A stretch of 64,000 nt of DNA from JAHJUB01 sp041653615 [NCBI: Candidatus Ratteibacteria bacterium] (GTDB taxonomy: Bacteria > Ratteibacteria > UBA8468 > MWAK01), in contig JBAZEZ010000002.1 in assembly GCA_041653615.1 (NCBI GenBank), positions 1 through 64,000 on the forward strand. Direction: 5' to 3'. The position numbers and the translations under genes are program-made. This document shows, one piece after another, positions 31,581-39,811 of this stretch (within the stretch, counting starts at the first letter, position 1; every line of letters begins with the position of its first letter). The notes beneath the pieces were generated by a model. That model worked only from the letters and a program-made list of their open reading frames with translations. It searched no databases and had not been told where the DNA came from.

Positions 31581-32087
31581 TCAGGGTGGAAACATCAAGG
31601 GGGAAAATCTTCTCTCTCCCCTTAAGTTAACCAATTCAATTAGAAAAACTGCTTTGAGAATACGGCCGCCTACTTTTTCCAGAAGCCGGGTAGCGGCTTC
31701 GGCGGTTCCTCCGGTAGCCAAAAGGTCATCAACCAGCACAACGTTTTTCTTTTTGGATAAAGAATCCCGATGAATTTCAAGGGTATCGGTACCGTACTCC
31801 AGGTCATAGGTAACCGTTTCCGTCCGGTGGGGAAGTTTTCCGGGTTTTCGAATCGGTACGAAACCAACTCCGAGCCGATTGGCGACCGCGGCGGCAAAAA
31901 TAAAACCGCGTGCTTCAATGCCTGCTACCATTTCAGTTTCAGCCGGGCAGGCGTTTGCCAGACGGATTATAACGGAACGGAAGGCGTCTCCGTCACCTAA
32001 TAAGGGAGTTATGTCACGGAAAATAATTCCTTTTCGGGGGAAATCCGGAATAATTCTAATCAGTTTTTCCCATTTTTCCTTCTTCAT
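31581..32087 (-). CDS. apt: Adenine phosphoribosyltransferase
   Basis: Purine salvage enzyme of 168 residues forming AMP from adenine and PRPP. IRIIPDFPRKGIIFRDITPL is the family's N-terminal string; the PRPP loop is VVLVDDLLATGGTAEAATRL. The ATG at 32087 is preferred to an upstream in-frame codon inside the sigma-factor gene. One base separates it from the sigma-factor stop. Confidence 0.94.
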   Translation of the reverse strand: MKKEKWEKLIRIIPDFPRKGIIFRDITPLLGDGDAFRSVIIRLANACPAETEMVAGIEARGFIFAAAVANRLGVGFVPIRKPGKLPHRTETVTYDLEYGTDTLEIHRDSLSKKKNVVLVDDLLATGGTAEAATRLLEKVGGRILKAVFLIELVNLRGERRFSPLMFPP

Positions 32088-32088
32088 T

Positions 32089-32883
32089 TTATTTTTGCGC
32101 AATCTTTGAAGTCTCTTTTTTTCTCACGACCATTATTTTTTTAAGAGCCGCGCGGAATATCTGATGGACGCGCTGTCGGCTCAACGACTTCTTGAATCTT
32201 TTTTGTAAATTTTCCGCTATTTCCCGATAAGTCAACTGTGGTTGTTTTTGTAGTCCGAAACGAAGGTTCAGCACTGCTTTTTCCAGCGGGGTAAGCACGG
32301 AAAAATATTTTTCGATTAAAACACCCTGTTCCAGGTTTTTTTCGATGTTTTCCGTATTTTTTGCCGGAATAATGTCGGCCAGCGTACCACTTTCGTCATC
32401 GGTAAATATGTGTTCGTCCAGAGAGACTTCTTTCAGGGCGCGGCGTTGATTGACGCTTGCCAGTTGCTGTTCGGAAAGAACCAGGAGTTTTCCGACTTCC
32501 ATTTCGGTTGGTTCCCGGCCGAAATTTTGGGTAAGAATTCCGGCGAAATGGTTATACCGGTGCGTCAGTTCCGAAACGCTTTCCGGAACGGAGAGGATTG
32601 ATTGTTTCTTGACCAGAGCCCGGATGATATACCGCCGTATCCACCAGAAAGCGTAAGAACTGAATTTTACTTTTCCCGCTTTTGCTTTCTTCAGGTTAAA
32701 TTTATTAATCGCTTGCAGAAGTCCGACGTATCCTTCCGCGATCATTTCTTCAACCGAAAGACTTGATTTTTTAGAATAACCCCAGGCTATTTTAGCAACC
32801 ATCGCCTGGTGGGTTTTAAAAATTTCTTCCCTTGCCTTTTCGTCGCCCTTATGCAGTTTCGTGAATAATTTTATTTCGTCCAT
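32089..32883 (-). CDS. Sigma-70 family RNA polymerase sigma factor
   Basis: A 264-residue factor with regions 2 to 4 but no region 1.1. Region 2: EEMIAEGYVGLLQAINKF and FSSYAFWWIRRYIIRAL (the -10 recognition helix with WWIRR). Region 3: LSVPESVSELTHRYNHF. Region 4: LTPLEKAVLNLRFGL and LTYREIAENLQKRFKKSLSR. It is too small for the housekeeping RpoD and resembles the group 2/3 types. The location between alaS and apt, in one operon, gives no clue to its regulon. Confidence 0.87.
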   Translation of the reverse strand: MDEIKLFTKLHKGDEKAREEIFKTHQAMVAKIAWGYSKKSSLSVEEMIAEGYVGLLQAINKFNLKKAKAGKVKFSSYAFWWIRRYIIRALVKKQSILSVPESVSELTHRYNHFAGILTQNFGREPTEMEVGKLLVLSEQQLASVNQRRALKEVSLDEHIFTDDESGTLADIIPAKNTENIEKNLEQGVLIEKYFSVLTPLEKAVLNLRFGLQKQPQLTYREIAENLQKRFKKSLSRQRVHQIFRAALKKIMVVRKKETSKIAQK

Positions 32884-35508
32884 TCATTCGGGTTTTTCGG
32901 TCGTGCCGCCCTTAGTCATAATTTTTATCAGGATTTTTTCGATTTCTGCCAGGTTCACTTTCTTTTTCAAACCGGCCTGAGCAAAATCGGCTCGGCCCCC
33001 TGCCCCGCCGCCCAGCAGCCCGGCGGCCTGTCGTAAAATTTCATCGGCCTTCAAGTTCTTGGAAATAAGGTCGGGAGTTAAACCCATAAAAATTTGTGAT
33101 TTTTCCGTTCCGGGAATCAGTACCAGTATGGCGCTTTCCGATGACTTGGTTTTAAGGTAATCAATCAGCGTTCTTGCTTCTTCCGGTGAAAGCAGCGATT
33201 GGGCCGTTGTCAGAACATTTATTCCGGCAGTGGATTTTTTGTCCGCAATCATTTTGTCGGCTTCCCGGTGCAGGTAAGCGGAAAAGAAGGCATCGGATTT
33301 TATTTTCAGCTTCCGGTATTCTTCCGCGCGCCGTTCTGTTTCCGGACGAATCAAGGCCGGTTCCACTTTTAAGTAGGCAGCCAATTCCGAAAGGTATCTT
33401 TCGCGCTCCTTTATCCGGAAATAGGCAGATTTTCCGGTAACCGCTTCAATCCGTTTTACTCCCTGACCGATGGAAGAAAAGCCGGTAATCAGGCAGAGAC
33501 CAATACTACCGGTGGACTCAAGGTGGATTCCGCCGCACACTTCTTTGCTGAAATCGCCGGCAGTTACTACGCGGACTTTTTCGCCGTATTTTTCGGTAAA
33601 TAAAGCGATGGCGCTTTCCGCTACCGCTTCTTTTAATTCTTTTTCCGCGATTGTCACCGGCAGGTTTGACCGTACTATTCCGTTAACCAATTCTTCAATG
33701 GTGCCAAGTTTTTCGGCATCTATTTCTCCGGAAAAGATGAAGTCAAAACGCAGGTAATCGGGCGTCACCAGAGAACCGGCTTGTTTTACTTCGGTACCCA
33801 GAATCCGGCGCAGGGCCGAGTGAAGAAGATGGGTAGCGGTATGGTTTGCCGCGGTCTGCCGCCGTATTTCTAAATCAACCTCTGCGGTTACAGCGGCGTT
33901 CTTGACCGCGGTTCCGTTTTGAAATAAGCCCAGATGGTGGATAAATCCGGATTCATCTACCCGGGTTTCCCGGACCAGAAACCGAAAACCGTCTCCGGTA
34001 ATTATTCCGGTGTCTCCCTGTTGTCCGCCTCGTTCCGGGTAAAAAGAGGTTTCCGACAAAACCAGGGAATGTTGGTTGTTTTTAACCGGAATAACGGCCA
34101 GTACGGAAGACCGGGCGACCCCGGTTTGGTAACCGACGAATTTGGTGGGCGAAAGCCCGGCCAGATAACCGCGGTCGGCAATCAGTTCAAAAGAGGTGGT
34201 TTTACGGCCGGCCGCTCTTTGTCCGGCCATTTCCAGCTCAAAACCGGTTTCATCAAAAACAAGTTTCTTTTCGGCCGCGATTTCCCTGATTGTGTCCAAC
34301 GGAAGGCCGTGGGTGTCATAAAGTTGGAAAGCGATTTTACCGGGCAGGATTTTATCCTTAAATTCCGCTTCGAATCTTTGAAAAAGGGTTCGGCTTTCCG
34401 AAAGAAGATTCAGGAAGCGTTCCTCTTCACCGGCAATCGTTTCCCGAACGAATGCCTCTCGTTCCGAGAGATACGGATAGTACGGACCCATTATCCGGAT
34501 AACTTCGGGAACGAGTTCGGCCAGCAGCGGCTCTTTTACCTTTATGGCCTGCAGAAATTGGACGGCGCGTCTCAGGATTCGGCGGACCACGTATCCCCTT
34601 CCCTCGTTTCCGGGAATAATATTTTCCGCGATAATAAATGTTAAAGCGCGAACGTGGTCAACTATCGCGCGAAAAGCAGACCGGTTATCATTGTTTTTCC
34701 GGTAAAGAACGCCGGAAAGCGTTTCTAACTTTTTAATTATCGGCAAAAACAGGTCAGTATCAAAGTTTGATTCGGCTCCCTGACATAGGGTGGTAATTCG
34801 TTCCAGACCCATTCCGGTATCTATGCCGCGGCGTTTCAAAGGCAGGAATTCGCCGTTTTTGGTCTTATCGAATTGCGGAAAAACAAGGTTCCAGAATTCC
34901 AGGTATCTTTCACAATCACAGCCCGGGGCGCAGGAAACTTTACCGCAGGAAAAAGCCGGGCCGCGGTCGAAATATATTTCCGAACAGGGACCGCAAACGC
35001 CGGTTTCGCCGGCCGGTCCCCAGAAGTTATCTTTCGCGCCCAGCCGGACAATTCTTTTTTCCGGCAGATATTTTTTCCAGATTTCAACCGCTTCTTTGTC
35101 CTCGGTGTAAACCGATACCCAAAGATTGGTTTCCGGCAGGTTAAGGTGCTGCAGCAGGAATTCCCAGGCAAATTCAATCGCGCCTTCTTTAAAATAGTCT
35201 CCGAAGGAAAAGTTGCCCAGCATTTCCAGGAAAGTATTGTGGCGAAAATCAAAACCTACGTTATCCAGGTCGCTGTCCTTGCCGCCGGCCCGCAGGCACT
35301 TCTGGCAGGACGCGGCCCGGACATACGGGATTTCACCGGAACCGGCCCAGAAGTTTTTGAAGGGAACCATTCCGGCTGAAGTAAACAGCAGTGTCGGGTC
35401 TTCCGGTGGTATCAGGGGAATTCCCGGCACAACGGTGTGCCCTTTTCCTTTAAAGAAATCAAGGTATTTTTGCCGTATTTCGTAACTTTGTAAGAATTTT
35501 GTGGACAT
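32884..35508 (-). CDS. alaS: Alanyl-tRNA synthetase
   Basis: An 874-residue class II synthetase. Catalytic domain: TLLFTSAGMVPFKNFWAG and RHNTFLEMLGNFSFGDYFK. Editing domain: NHTATHLLHSALRRILG (HxxxH) and CGGIHLESTGSIG (Cys and His metal ligands). The C-Ala domain ends with GGGAGGRADFAQAG. The ATG at 35508 begins the family's usual start; 21 further in-frame codons upstream are encoded by the family F element and are probably untranslated. Confidence 0.96.
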   Translation of the reverse strand: MSTKFLQSYEIRQKYLDFFKGKGHTVVPGIPLIPPEDPTLLFTSAGMVPFKNFWAGSGEIPYVRAASCQKCLRAGGKDSDLDNVGFDFRHNTFLEMLGNFSFGDYFKEGAIEFAWEFLLQHLNLPETNLWVSVYTEDKEAVEIWKKYLPEKRIVRLGAKDNFWGPAGETGVCGPCSEIYFDRGPAFSCGKVSCAPGCDCERYLEFWNLVFPQFDKTKNGEFLPLKRRGIDTGMGLERITTLCQGAESNFDTDLFLPIIKKLETLSGVLYRKNNDNRSAFRAIVDHVRALTFIIAENIIPGNEGRGYVVRRILRRAVQFLQAIKVKEPLLAELVPEVIRIMGPYYPYLSEREAFVRETIAGEEERFLNLLSESRTLFQRFEAEFKDKILPGKIAFQLYDTHGLPLDTIREIAAEKKLVFDETGFELEMAGQRAAGRKTTSFELIADRGYLAGLSPTKFVGYQTGVARSSVLAVIPVKNNQHSLVLSETSFYPERGGQQGDTGIITGDGFRFLVRETRVDESGFIHHLGLFQNGTAVKNAAVTAEVDLEIRRQTAANHTATHLLHSALRRILGTEVKQAGSLVTPDYLRFDFIFSGEIDAEKLGTIEELVNGIVRSNLPVTIAEKELKEAVAESAIALFTEKYGEKVRVVTAGDFSKEVCGGIHLESTGSIGLCLITGFSSIGQGVKRIEAVTGKSAYFRIKERERYLSELAAYLKVEPALIRPETERRAEEYRKLKIKSDAFFSAYLHREADKMIADKKSTAGINVLTTAQSLLSPEEARTLIDYLKTKSSESAILVLIPGTEKSQIFMGLTPDLISKNLKADEILRQAAGLLGGGAGGRADFAQAGLKKKVNLAEIEKILIKIMTKGGTTEKPE

Positions 35509-35532
35509 TAAATTTACTAGGGTCGTTTTTTT

Positions 35533-35585
35533 GTAGGGGCGGGGTTGCATCCCCGCCCGCGGGAGGGGCACAGCCCCTCCCCTAC
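35533..35585. repeat. Family F hairpin element, full form
   Basis: GTAGGGGCGGGGTTGCATCC, CCGCCC, then GCGGGAGGGGCACAGCCCCT and CCCCTAC: two adjacent hairpins inside the outer inverted ends GTAGGGG/CCCCTAC. It lies between recX and alaS. The tilS and pabB inserts correspond to its left half. Confidence 0.82.
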
Positions 35586-35593
35586 ATTTTAAA

Positions 35594-36034
35594 CTATACG
35601 TTTGAAAATTTACCCGCTATTTCCGACGAAAAACCCCGGTTTATCAAAAATTGGAAAATACGTCTTTTTCTGGCTATCGGTTCCAGATTTTTAAGAACCG
35701 CCGCCTTTTTTTTCGCCAGGTATTGCGCCGCGGCTTCTTCTGCCTCCGGTTCAATTTCACCAAGAACTTCCCTAATTGTGGTCGTTGAAATTCCTTTGGC
35801 TTTCAGCTTCATTTCCAGGAGCCGTTGTCCGGAAGGATGGTTGGCAATCCGGGATTGAATATAATTCCGGGCAAAAACCCGGTCGTCAAGATAGCCGGAT
35901 TCGGTCAGTTGGTCTAAAACGGTTTCCACGTTTTCCGGCTCTCCTTTGCCGGACAGTTTCCGGGTCATTCCCAACCGGGTATAAGCCTGCCGGCTAAGAA
36001 GTTTATAGGCATACGCGAGCAAATCTTGTTCCAT
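35594..36034 (-). CDS. recX: RecX-family regulatory protein
   Basis: A 146-residue all-helical protein with three-helix repeats (LLSRQAYTRLGMTRKLSGKG, LTESGYLDDRVFARNYIQSR, FQFLINRGFSSEIAGKF). RecX normally binds RecA filaments and limits recombinase activity. It usually sits beside recA; here it lies before alaS, which is also frequent (recA-recX-alaS), and recA itself is missing from the spot. Confidence 0.85.
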   Translation of the reverse strand: MEQDLLAYAYKLLSRQAYTRLGMTRKLSGKGEPENVETVLDQLTESGYLDDRVFARNYIQSRIANHPSGQRLLEMKLKAKGISTTTIREVLGEIEPEAEEAAAQYLAKKKAAVLKNLEPIARKRRIFQFLINRGFSSEIAGKFSNV

Positions 36035-36091
36035 ATCGTGCCACCAGTTAAATTATATTATCATTTACCGTATATTTCTTGCAAAAAAATA

Positions 36092-36200
36092 TGTCATTCC
36101 CGCATGTATTAAACGGGAATCCAAAGTTTTTCAGTGTGGATACCCGCTTAATATCAGCCTTCGCACAAGGCTACGGCGGACACAGTCCGCGGGTATGACA
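36092..36200. repeat. TGTCAT-ended palindrome (family H) overlapping the ispG 3' end
   Basis: Ends TGTCATTCCCGC and GCGGGTATGACA are inverted repeats 109 bp apart; inner arms CGGGAATCC and GGATACCCG. The right 30 bp lie inside ispG and supply its last residues and stop codon. This type of end is widespread in bacterial intergenic repeats. Confidence 0.8.
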
Positions 36201-37421
36201 GCGTTTATCAAGCCCCTGTTTTTTTCGTAATTTGAGGATTTCTCCTAAGAGGACGGCGGCCAGTTCTTTTTCCTTGATTTTAGCAACGGCTCTTCCCTTC
36301 GCGAAGAGAAAACCGGTTTTGCGGCCGGCGGCAATACCGATATCGGCGGCCGCGGCTTCTCCGGGACCGTTGACTTCACAGCCCATTACCGCGATTTTTA
36401 ACCCCGCGTAATCCCGGGGATAACCGGGTAGACCCTTGATTCCGGCCTCCACTTTTTTTAAAATTCCAAAAAGATTGACCTGGCAACGGCCGCAGGTCGG
36501 ACAGGAGATGATTTCCGGGTAAAAATATCTTAATCCCAACGCCTGAAGAATCTGGTGTCCGGCTTCAATCTCTTTCTCCGGCGGTTCGGAGAGCGATACC
36601 CGGATTGTATCGCCGATTCCTTCTTCCAGAAGAACGCCGATACCGATTGCGCTTTTAACCAGGGCCGGATTACCCCGGCCTGATTCGGTAATTCCCAGAT
36701 GCAGGGGATAATCGAACCGTTGGCGAAAGACGCGGTTTGCCAAAATGGCGGTTTGGACCGAAGACGATTTAAGAGAAACGATTAGATTTTGGAAATTTTC
36801 GGCTTCAAAAACCCGCAGGTAACTTTCGGCTGTGGAGACCATATCTTGGGCACGGGCGAACTCGTCCCCCTCACCCTTTCCCTCTCCCCTCTGGGGAGAG
36901 GGTGGAAAAAGGGGAATCACGGGATTAAATTCCTCTTTTCTTCGGGGAAAGTTAAGGTGGGAGACCTCAATACTCCTCTCCCCTCCGGGGAGAGGATGAA
37001 GGTGAGGGGGAAGAGAACCGGAGTTAACCCCGATTCTTATGGCAATTCCTCGTTTTTTTGCCTCTTTGATGATTTTTTTCAGTTCTTCCGGTTTTTTGAT
37101 GTTCCCGGGGTTAAGGCGGATTTTATCCGCGCCGGCTTTAATCGCGGCTAAAGCCATTTCGCTCCGGAAATGAATATCAGCCACCAGGGGCAGCTTGGTC
37201 TTTTTTCGAAGGGATTCAAACGCAGTTAAATCATCCTGGTCGCGTATAGCCAGGCGGATAATCTCCGCGCCGGCATCGCAAAGGGAACGGATTTGATTCA
37301 GTGTATTACAAAGGTCCGCGGTTTTTGTTTTGGTCATCCCCTGAACGGAAACAGGGGTATTGCCGCCGATAATCAGACCGCCTACTTTAACCGGCCGGGA
37401 AACCATTTTTCTTTTGGCCAT
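36171..37421 (-). CDS. ispG: 4-hydroxy-3-methylbut-2-enyl diphosphate synthase with two repeat-derived segments
   Basis: [4Fe-4S] MEP-pathway enzyme, MEcPP to HMBPP. The TIM-barrel part (VGGLIIGGNTPVSVQGMTKT, LVADIHFRSEMALAAI, KIRLNPGNI, IRIGVNSGSL) and the cluster domain (ISCPTCGRCQVNLF, VMGCEVNGPGEA, with three Cys and a Glu) are complete. Residues 137-186 (about 48) are encoded by a 145-bp palindromic element and read PPHLHPLPGGERS at one end and PSPQRGEGKGEGDEF at the other, within the loop after GVNSGSL. The last nine residues, including HTRGLCPP, come from the family H element. Both leave the frame intact. The protein is probably functional, since neighbours and active site are intact. 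Confidence 0.92.
   Translation of the reverse strand: MAKRKMVSRPVKVGGLIIGGNTPVSVQGMTKTKTADLCNTLNQIRSLCDAGAEIIRLAIRDQDDLTAFESLRKKTKLPLVADIHFRSEMALAAIKAGADKIRLNPGNIKKPEELKKIIKEAKKRGIAIRIGVNSGSLPPHLHPLPGGERSIEVSHLNFPRRKEEFNPVIPLFPPSPQRGEGKGEGDEFARAQDMVSTAESYLRVFEAENFQNLIVSLKSSSVQTAILANRVFRQRFDYPLHLGITESGRGNPALVKSAIGIGVLLEEGIGDTIRVSLSEPPEKEIEAGHQILQALGLRYFYPEIISCPTCGRCQVNLFGILKKVEAGIKGLPGYPRDYAGLKIAVMGCEVNGPGEAAAADIGIAAGRKTGFLFAKGRAVAKIKEKELAAVLLGEILKLRKKQGLDKRCHTRGLCPP
36866..37010. repeat. Palindromic element (family G) translated inside ispG
   Basis: A 145-bp element with perfect terminal inverted repeats CCCCCTCACC and GGTGAGGGGG. Two internal hairpins: CCTCTCCCCTCTGGGGAGAGG and CTCCTCTCCCCTCCGGGGAG. 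A related element is at 54297-54392. It lies wholly within the ispG reading frame. Confidence 0.88.
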
Positions 37422-37451
37422 TACTTTCTATCGGTTGTGGGTGGGGTAAGA

Positions 37452-38522
37452 TTACTTGATTTTCGGGATTCTTAAAATATCGTTGTACGTAACGTAGAGC
37501 GCCAAAAGGATTATCAGGCCAAATCCGACTGTTTGGGAGATTTCCAAAAAGCGACGGCTGGGCTTGCGTTTTCGGATGTGCTCAATTAATACGCCGGCAG
37601 CGTGTCCGCCGTCAAGCATCGGGAAGGGAAACAAATTTACGATGGAAAGATTCACGCTCAAAAATGCCATAAAGTAAAGAAAACCGCTCCAACCGGTTTG
37701 AATAGCTTGTCCGGTCATCTGGGCGATGCCGACCGGTCCGGCCAGATCCCGGGGAGAAATTTCCCGGATAAATAGTTTGCCCAGGTAATAAAAGATAAGT
37801 CCGGTCATCCGAACCGTTTCTTTGCCGGCTCGGTCGAACGCTTGGATAACACCAAATTTTTCTTTGGTTGTGCCCGGTAGAATTCCAATCAAACCGACGG
37901 TCTCCTGTCCTTTTGCGGTTTTAATTGTTTCGGATTTAGGGATAACCTTGAGATTTAAAACCTCTTTTCCCCGGAGAACATCCAGCGTAATTTCCCGCCC
38001 CGGGTACCGGTGGATTTCTTTGGAGAGCATAAGCCAGTCGGTTACCTTCTTGCCGGCAACCTGGGTTATCAGGTCTCCGCTTTTGATTCCAACACTTTGA
38101 GCCGGAGAACCGGGTTGCGTTTCGCCCACCATCGGTTGCCGGAGATTTCCCGTTTGCACCCCCAGGATGAAAACAAGGACGAAAATCAGAAATCCCAGCA
38201 CGAAATTGTGGACCGAACCCATGACAAGAATCAGGGCGCGCTGTCCGGCCGTTTTGGCGAAATATTCATCGCCTTTCGGTTTTTCCGTTCCGTAACCATC
38301 TTCTCCGGCCAGTTTTACCGCGCCGCCGAACGGAATCAGGGCAACTTGGTAGAGGGTGTCCCCCCGTTTAAAGCCAAAGAGTTTCGGTCCGAAACCAAAG
38401 GTAAACAACTCTACCCTTACCCCGCATTTCCGGGCGGTCCAGAAATGACCGAGTTCGTGAGAGATAATTAACACTCCGAAAATAAAGACAACCCCCAGAA
38501 TATGGATTAGATGAGCTATCAT
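37452..38522 (-). CDS. rseP: RseP-type site-2 intramembrane protease
   Basis: Zinc metalloprotease of 356 residues in the inner membrane that cleaves anti-sigma factors and signal-peptide remnants. HELGHFWTARKCGV holds HExxH; a single PDZ domain (about 125-205; GSPAQSVGIKSGDLITQVAG) follows; MLDGGHAAGVLIEH supplies the third zinc ligand Asp. Gram-negative RseP often has two PDZ domains; one is seen here. It lies between pabB and ispG, in the usual dxr-rseP neighbourhood. Confidence 0.92.
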   Translation of the reverse strand: MIAHLIHILGVVFIFGVLIISHELGHFWTARKCGVRVELFTFGFGPKLFGFKRGDTLYQVALIPFGGAVKLAGEDGYGTEKPKGDEYFAKTAGQRALILVMGSVHNFVLGFLIFVLVFILGVQTGNLRQPMVGETQPGSPAQSVGIKSGDLITQVAGKKVTDWLMLSKEIHRYPGREITLDVLRGKEVLNLKVIPKSETIKTAKGQETVGLIGILPGTTKEKFGVIQAFDRAGKETVRMTGLIFYYLGKLFIREISPRDLAGPVGIAQMTGQAIQTGWSGFLYFMAFLSVNLSIVNLFPFPMLDGGHAAGVLIEHIRKRKPSRRFLEISQTVGFGLIILLALYVTYNDILRIPKIK

Positions 38523-38559
38523 GCTATTTATTTTACCACATTAAGCTATTTTTCGGGAA

Positions 38560-39810
38560 TCAAAACAAAGATAAAACCTGATTCTCCCGCATTATTTTGG
38601 TAAGAAAAAGCGCTTTCAACCTGCACTCTTCGTACTCCCGCCCGGCATCGGAATCAAAGGTGATTCCGCCCCCAATTCCCATTTCACCCTCCTTCTCGTT
38701 AACGAGAAGGGTGCGGATAGCCACGTTAAAGACCGCGTCGCGGTTCGGGAAGAAAACCCCTACCGCTCCGGTATAGACGCCGCGTTCCTCTTTTTCCAGT
38801 TCCCGGATGATTTCCATTGTTCTGATTTTGGGCGCTCCGGTAACCGAACCGGAAGGGAAAATGGCTTCAAACATTTTTTCGAAAGAGAGATTCTCTTTAA
38901 GGGTACCGGAAATAGTGGAGGTCATTTGAAAGAGTGTTTCATATTCTTCGATATCAAAGAGCGAATCGGTTCGAACCGTACCTACCTTGGAAACCCGGCC
39001 TAAATCACTGCGCAAGAGGTCAACGATCATGACGTTTTCGGCGCGTTCTTTAGGGCTTTGTTTTAAAAGTTCTATCTGCTGTCTATCCCGGCAAGTATCT
39101 TTTCCCCGTCCGATGGTACCTTTCATCGGCCGGACGATAATTTTTCGACCGGATTTGCGGAAGAATAGTTCCGGAGAGAAAGAGAGCAGGGAAAAATCAC
39201 GGTCTTTGATGAAAGCAGAATAAGGGATTGTTTGTCTTTCCCGTAATTCCCGGTAAAGGCCGAGGGCAGAACCGGAGAAATTAAACTTGCATTTCAGGGT
39301 ATAATTGACCTGGTAAGTGTCTCCGGCCGCTATCAATTCTTTTATGCGCCTGATACTTTTCCGGTATTCTGTAGAACTAACGTTAAGACGGAGTTTTTTC
39401 AGAATGTAATTTTCAGGAAAGCCGGACTCCTTCGGTAGAGAACCGCCGGTAAAACGACCGGATTGATGGTTAAATATCAGCGGGTTTCGGAAAAGATAAA
39501 AACGGGCAAGGGGAACCGGGAGGGGGTGTAACCCCTCCCCTACCTTAAAAGATTTCTCCATCCCAAAGCCGGCCTCGTATGAAAAGAAACCAGCCAGGTA
39601 ATAGCCTGCCTTTAAAAATGATTCTATTTGATTGAAGAACAGGGGTAGGTCCGAATAATTATTGATTTCAATTTTTCCGGCCGGTTCAAAAAAGACGTAG
39701 GAAAGAAAGTTTTTGGGGTCGTAACGGGTAGTCTCCAGAAGCGCAAAAGGTTCTTTATCGGCAAGAAAAGAGAGGGTATTTTGAATTGGTAAAAAGTGGT
39801 AAGGGGTCAT
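38560..39810 (-). CDS. pabB: Aminodeoxychorismate synthase component I, with a translated repeat insert
   Basis: Converts chorismate and ammonia to 4-amino-4-deoxychorismate for folate. The 416 residues carry the chorismate-binding domain: IVRPMKGTIGRGKDT (the Lys of the PIKGT motif), AENVMIVDLLRSDLGRVS, FPSGSVTGAPKIRTMEII and GGGITFDSDAGREYEE. At 90-98 the N-terminal part reads VGEGLHPLP, encoded by a family F hairpin (39518-39543), in the same frame as in TilS. PabA/PabC are not nearby. It lies 1 bp after dxr. Confidence 0.9.
   Translation of the reverse strand: MTPYHFLPIQNTLSFLADKEPFALLETTRYDPKNFLSYVFFEPAGKIEINNYSDLPLFFNQIESFLKAGYYLAGFFSYEAGFGMEKSFKVGEGLHPLPVPLARFYLFRNPLIFNHQSGRFTGGSLPKESGFPENYILKKLRLNVSSTEYRKSIRRIKELIAAGDTYQVNYTLKCKFNFSGSALGLYRELRERQTIPYSAFIKDRDFSLLSFSPELFFRKSGRKIIVRPMKGTIGRGKDTCRDRQQIELLKQSPKERAENVMIVDLLRSDLGRVSKVGTVRTDSLFDIEEYETLFQMTSTISGTLKENLSFEKMFEAIFPSGSVTGAPKIRTMEIIRELEKEERGVYTGAVGVFFPNRDAVFNVAIRTLLVNEKEGEMGIGGGITFDSDAGREYEECRLKALFLTKIMRENQVLSLF
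39518..39543. repeat. Family F hairpin inside pabB
   Basis: GGGAGGGGGTGTAACC followed by CCTCCCCTAC; the minus-strand reading is GTAGGGGAGGGG and so on, as in the tilS copy. Within the pabB frame at codons 90-98. Confidence 0.8.
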
Positions 39811-39811
39811 T

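Noticed and set aside
33934-34644. A 236-codon open frame on the plus strand, antisense to alaS
   Set aside because: It is a mirror of the strongly conserved alaS gene, has no family motif or ribosome-binding site, and its composition follows the complement of alaS codons.
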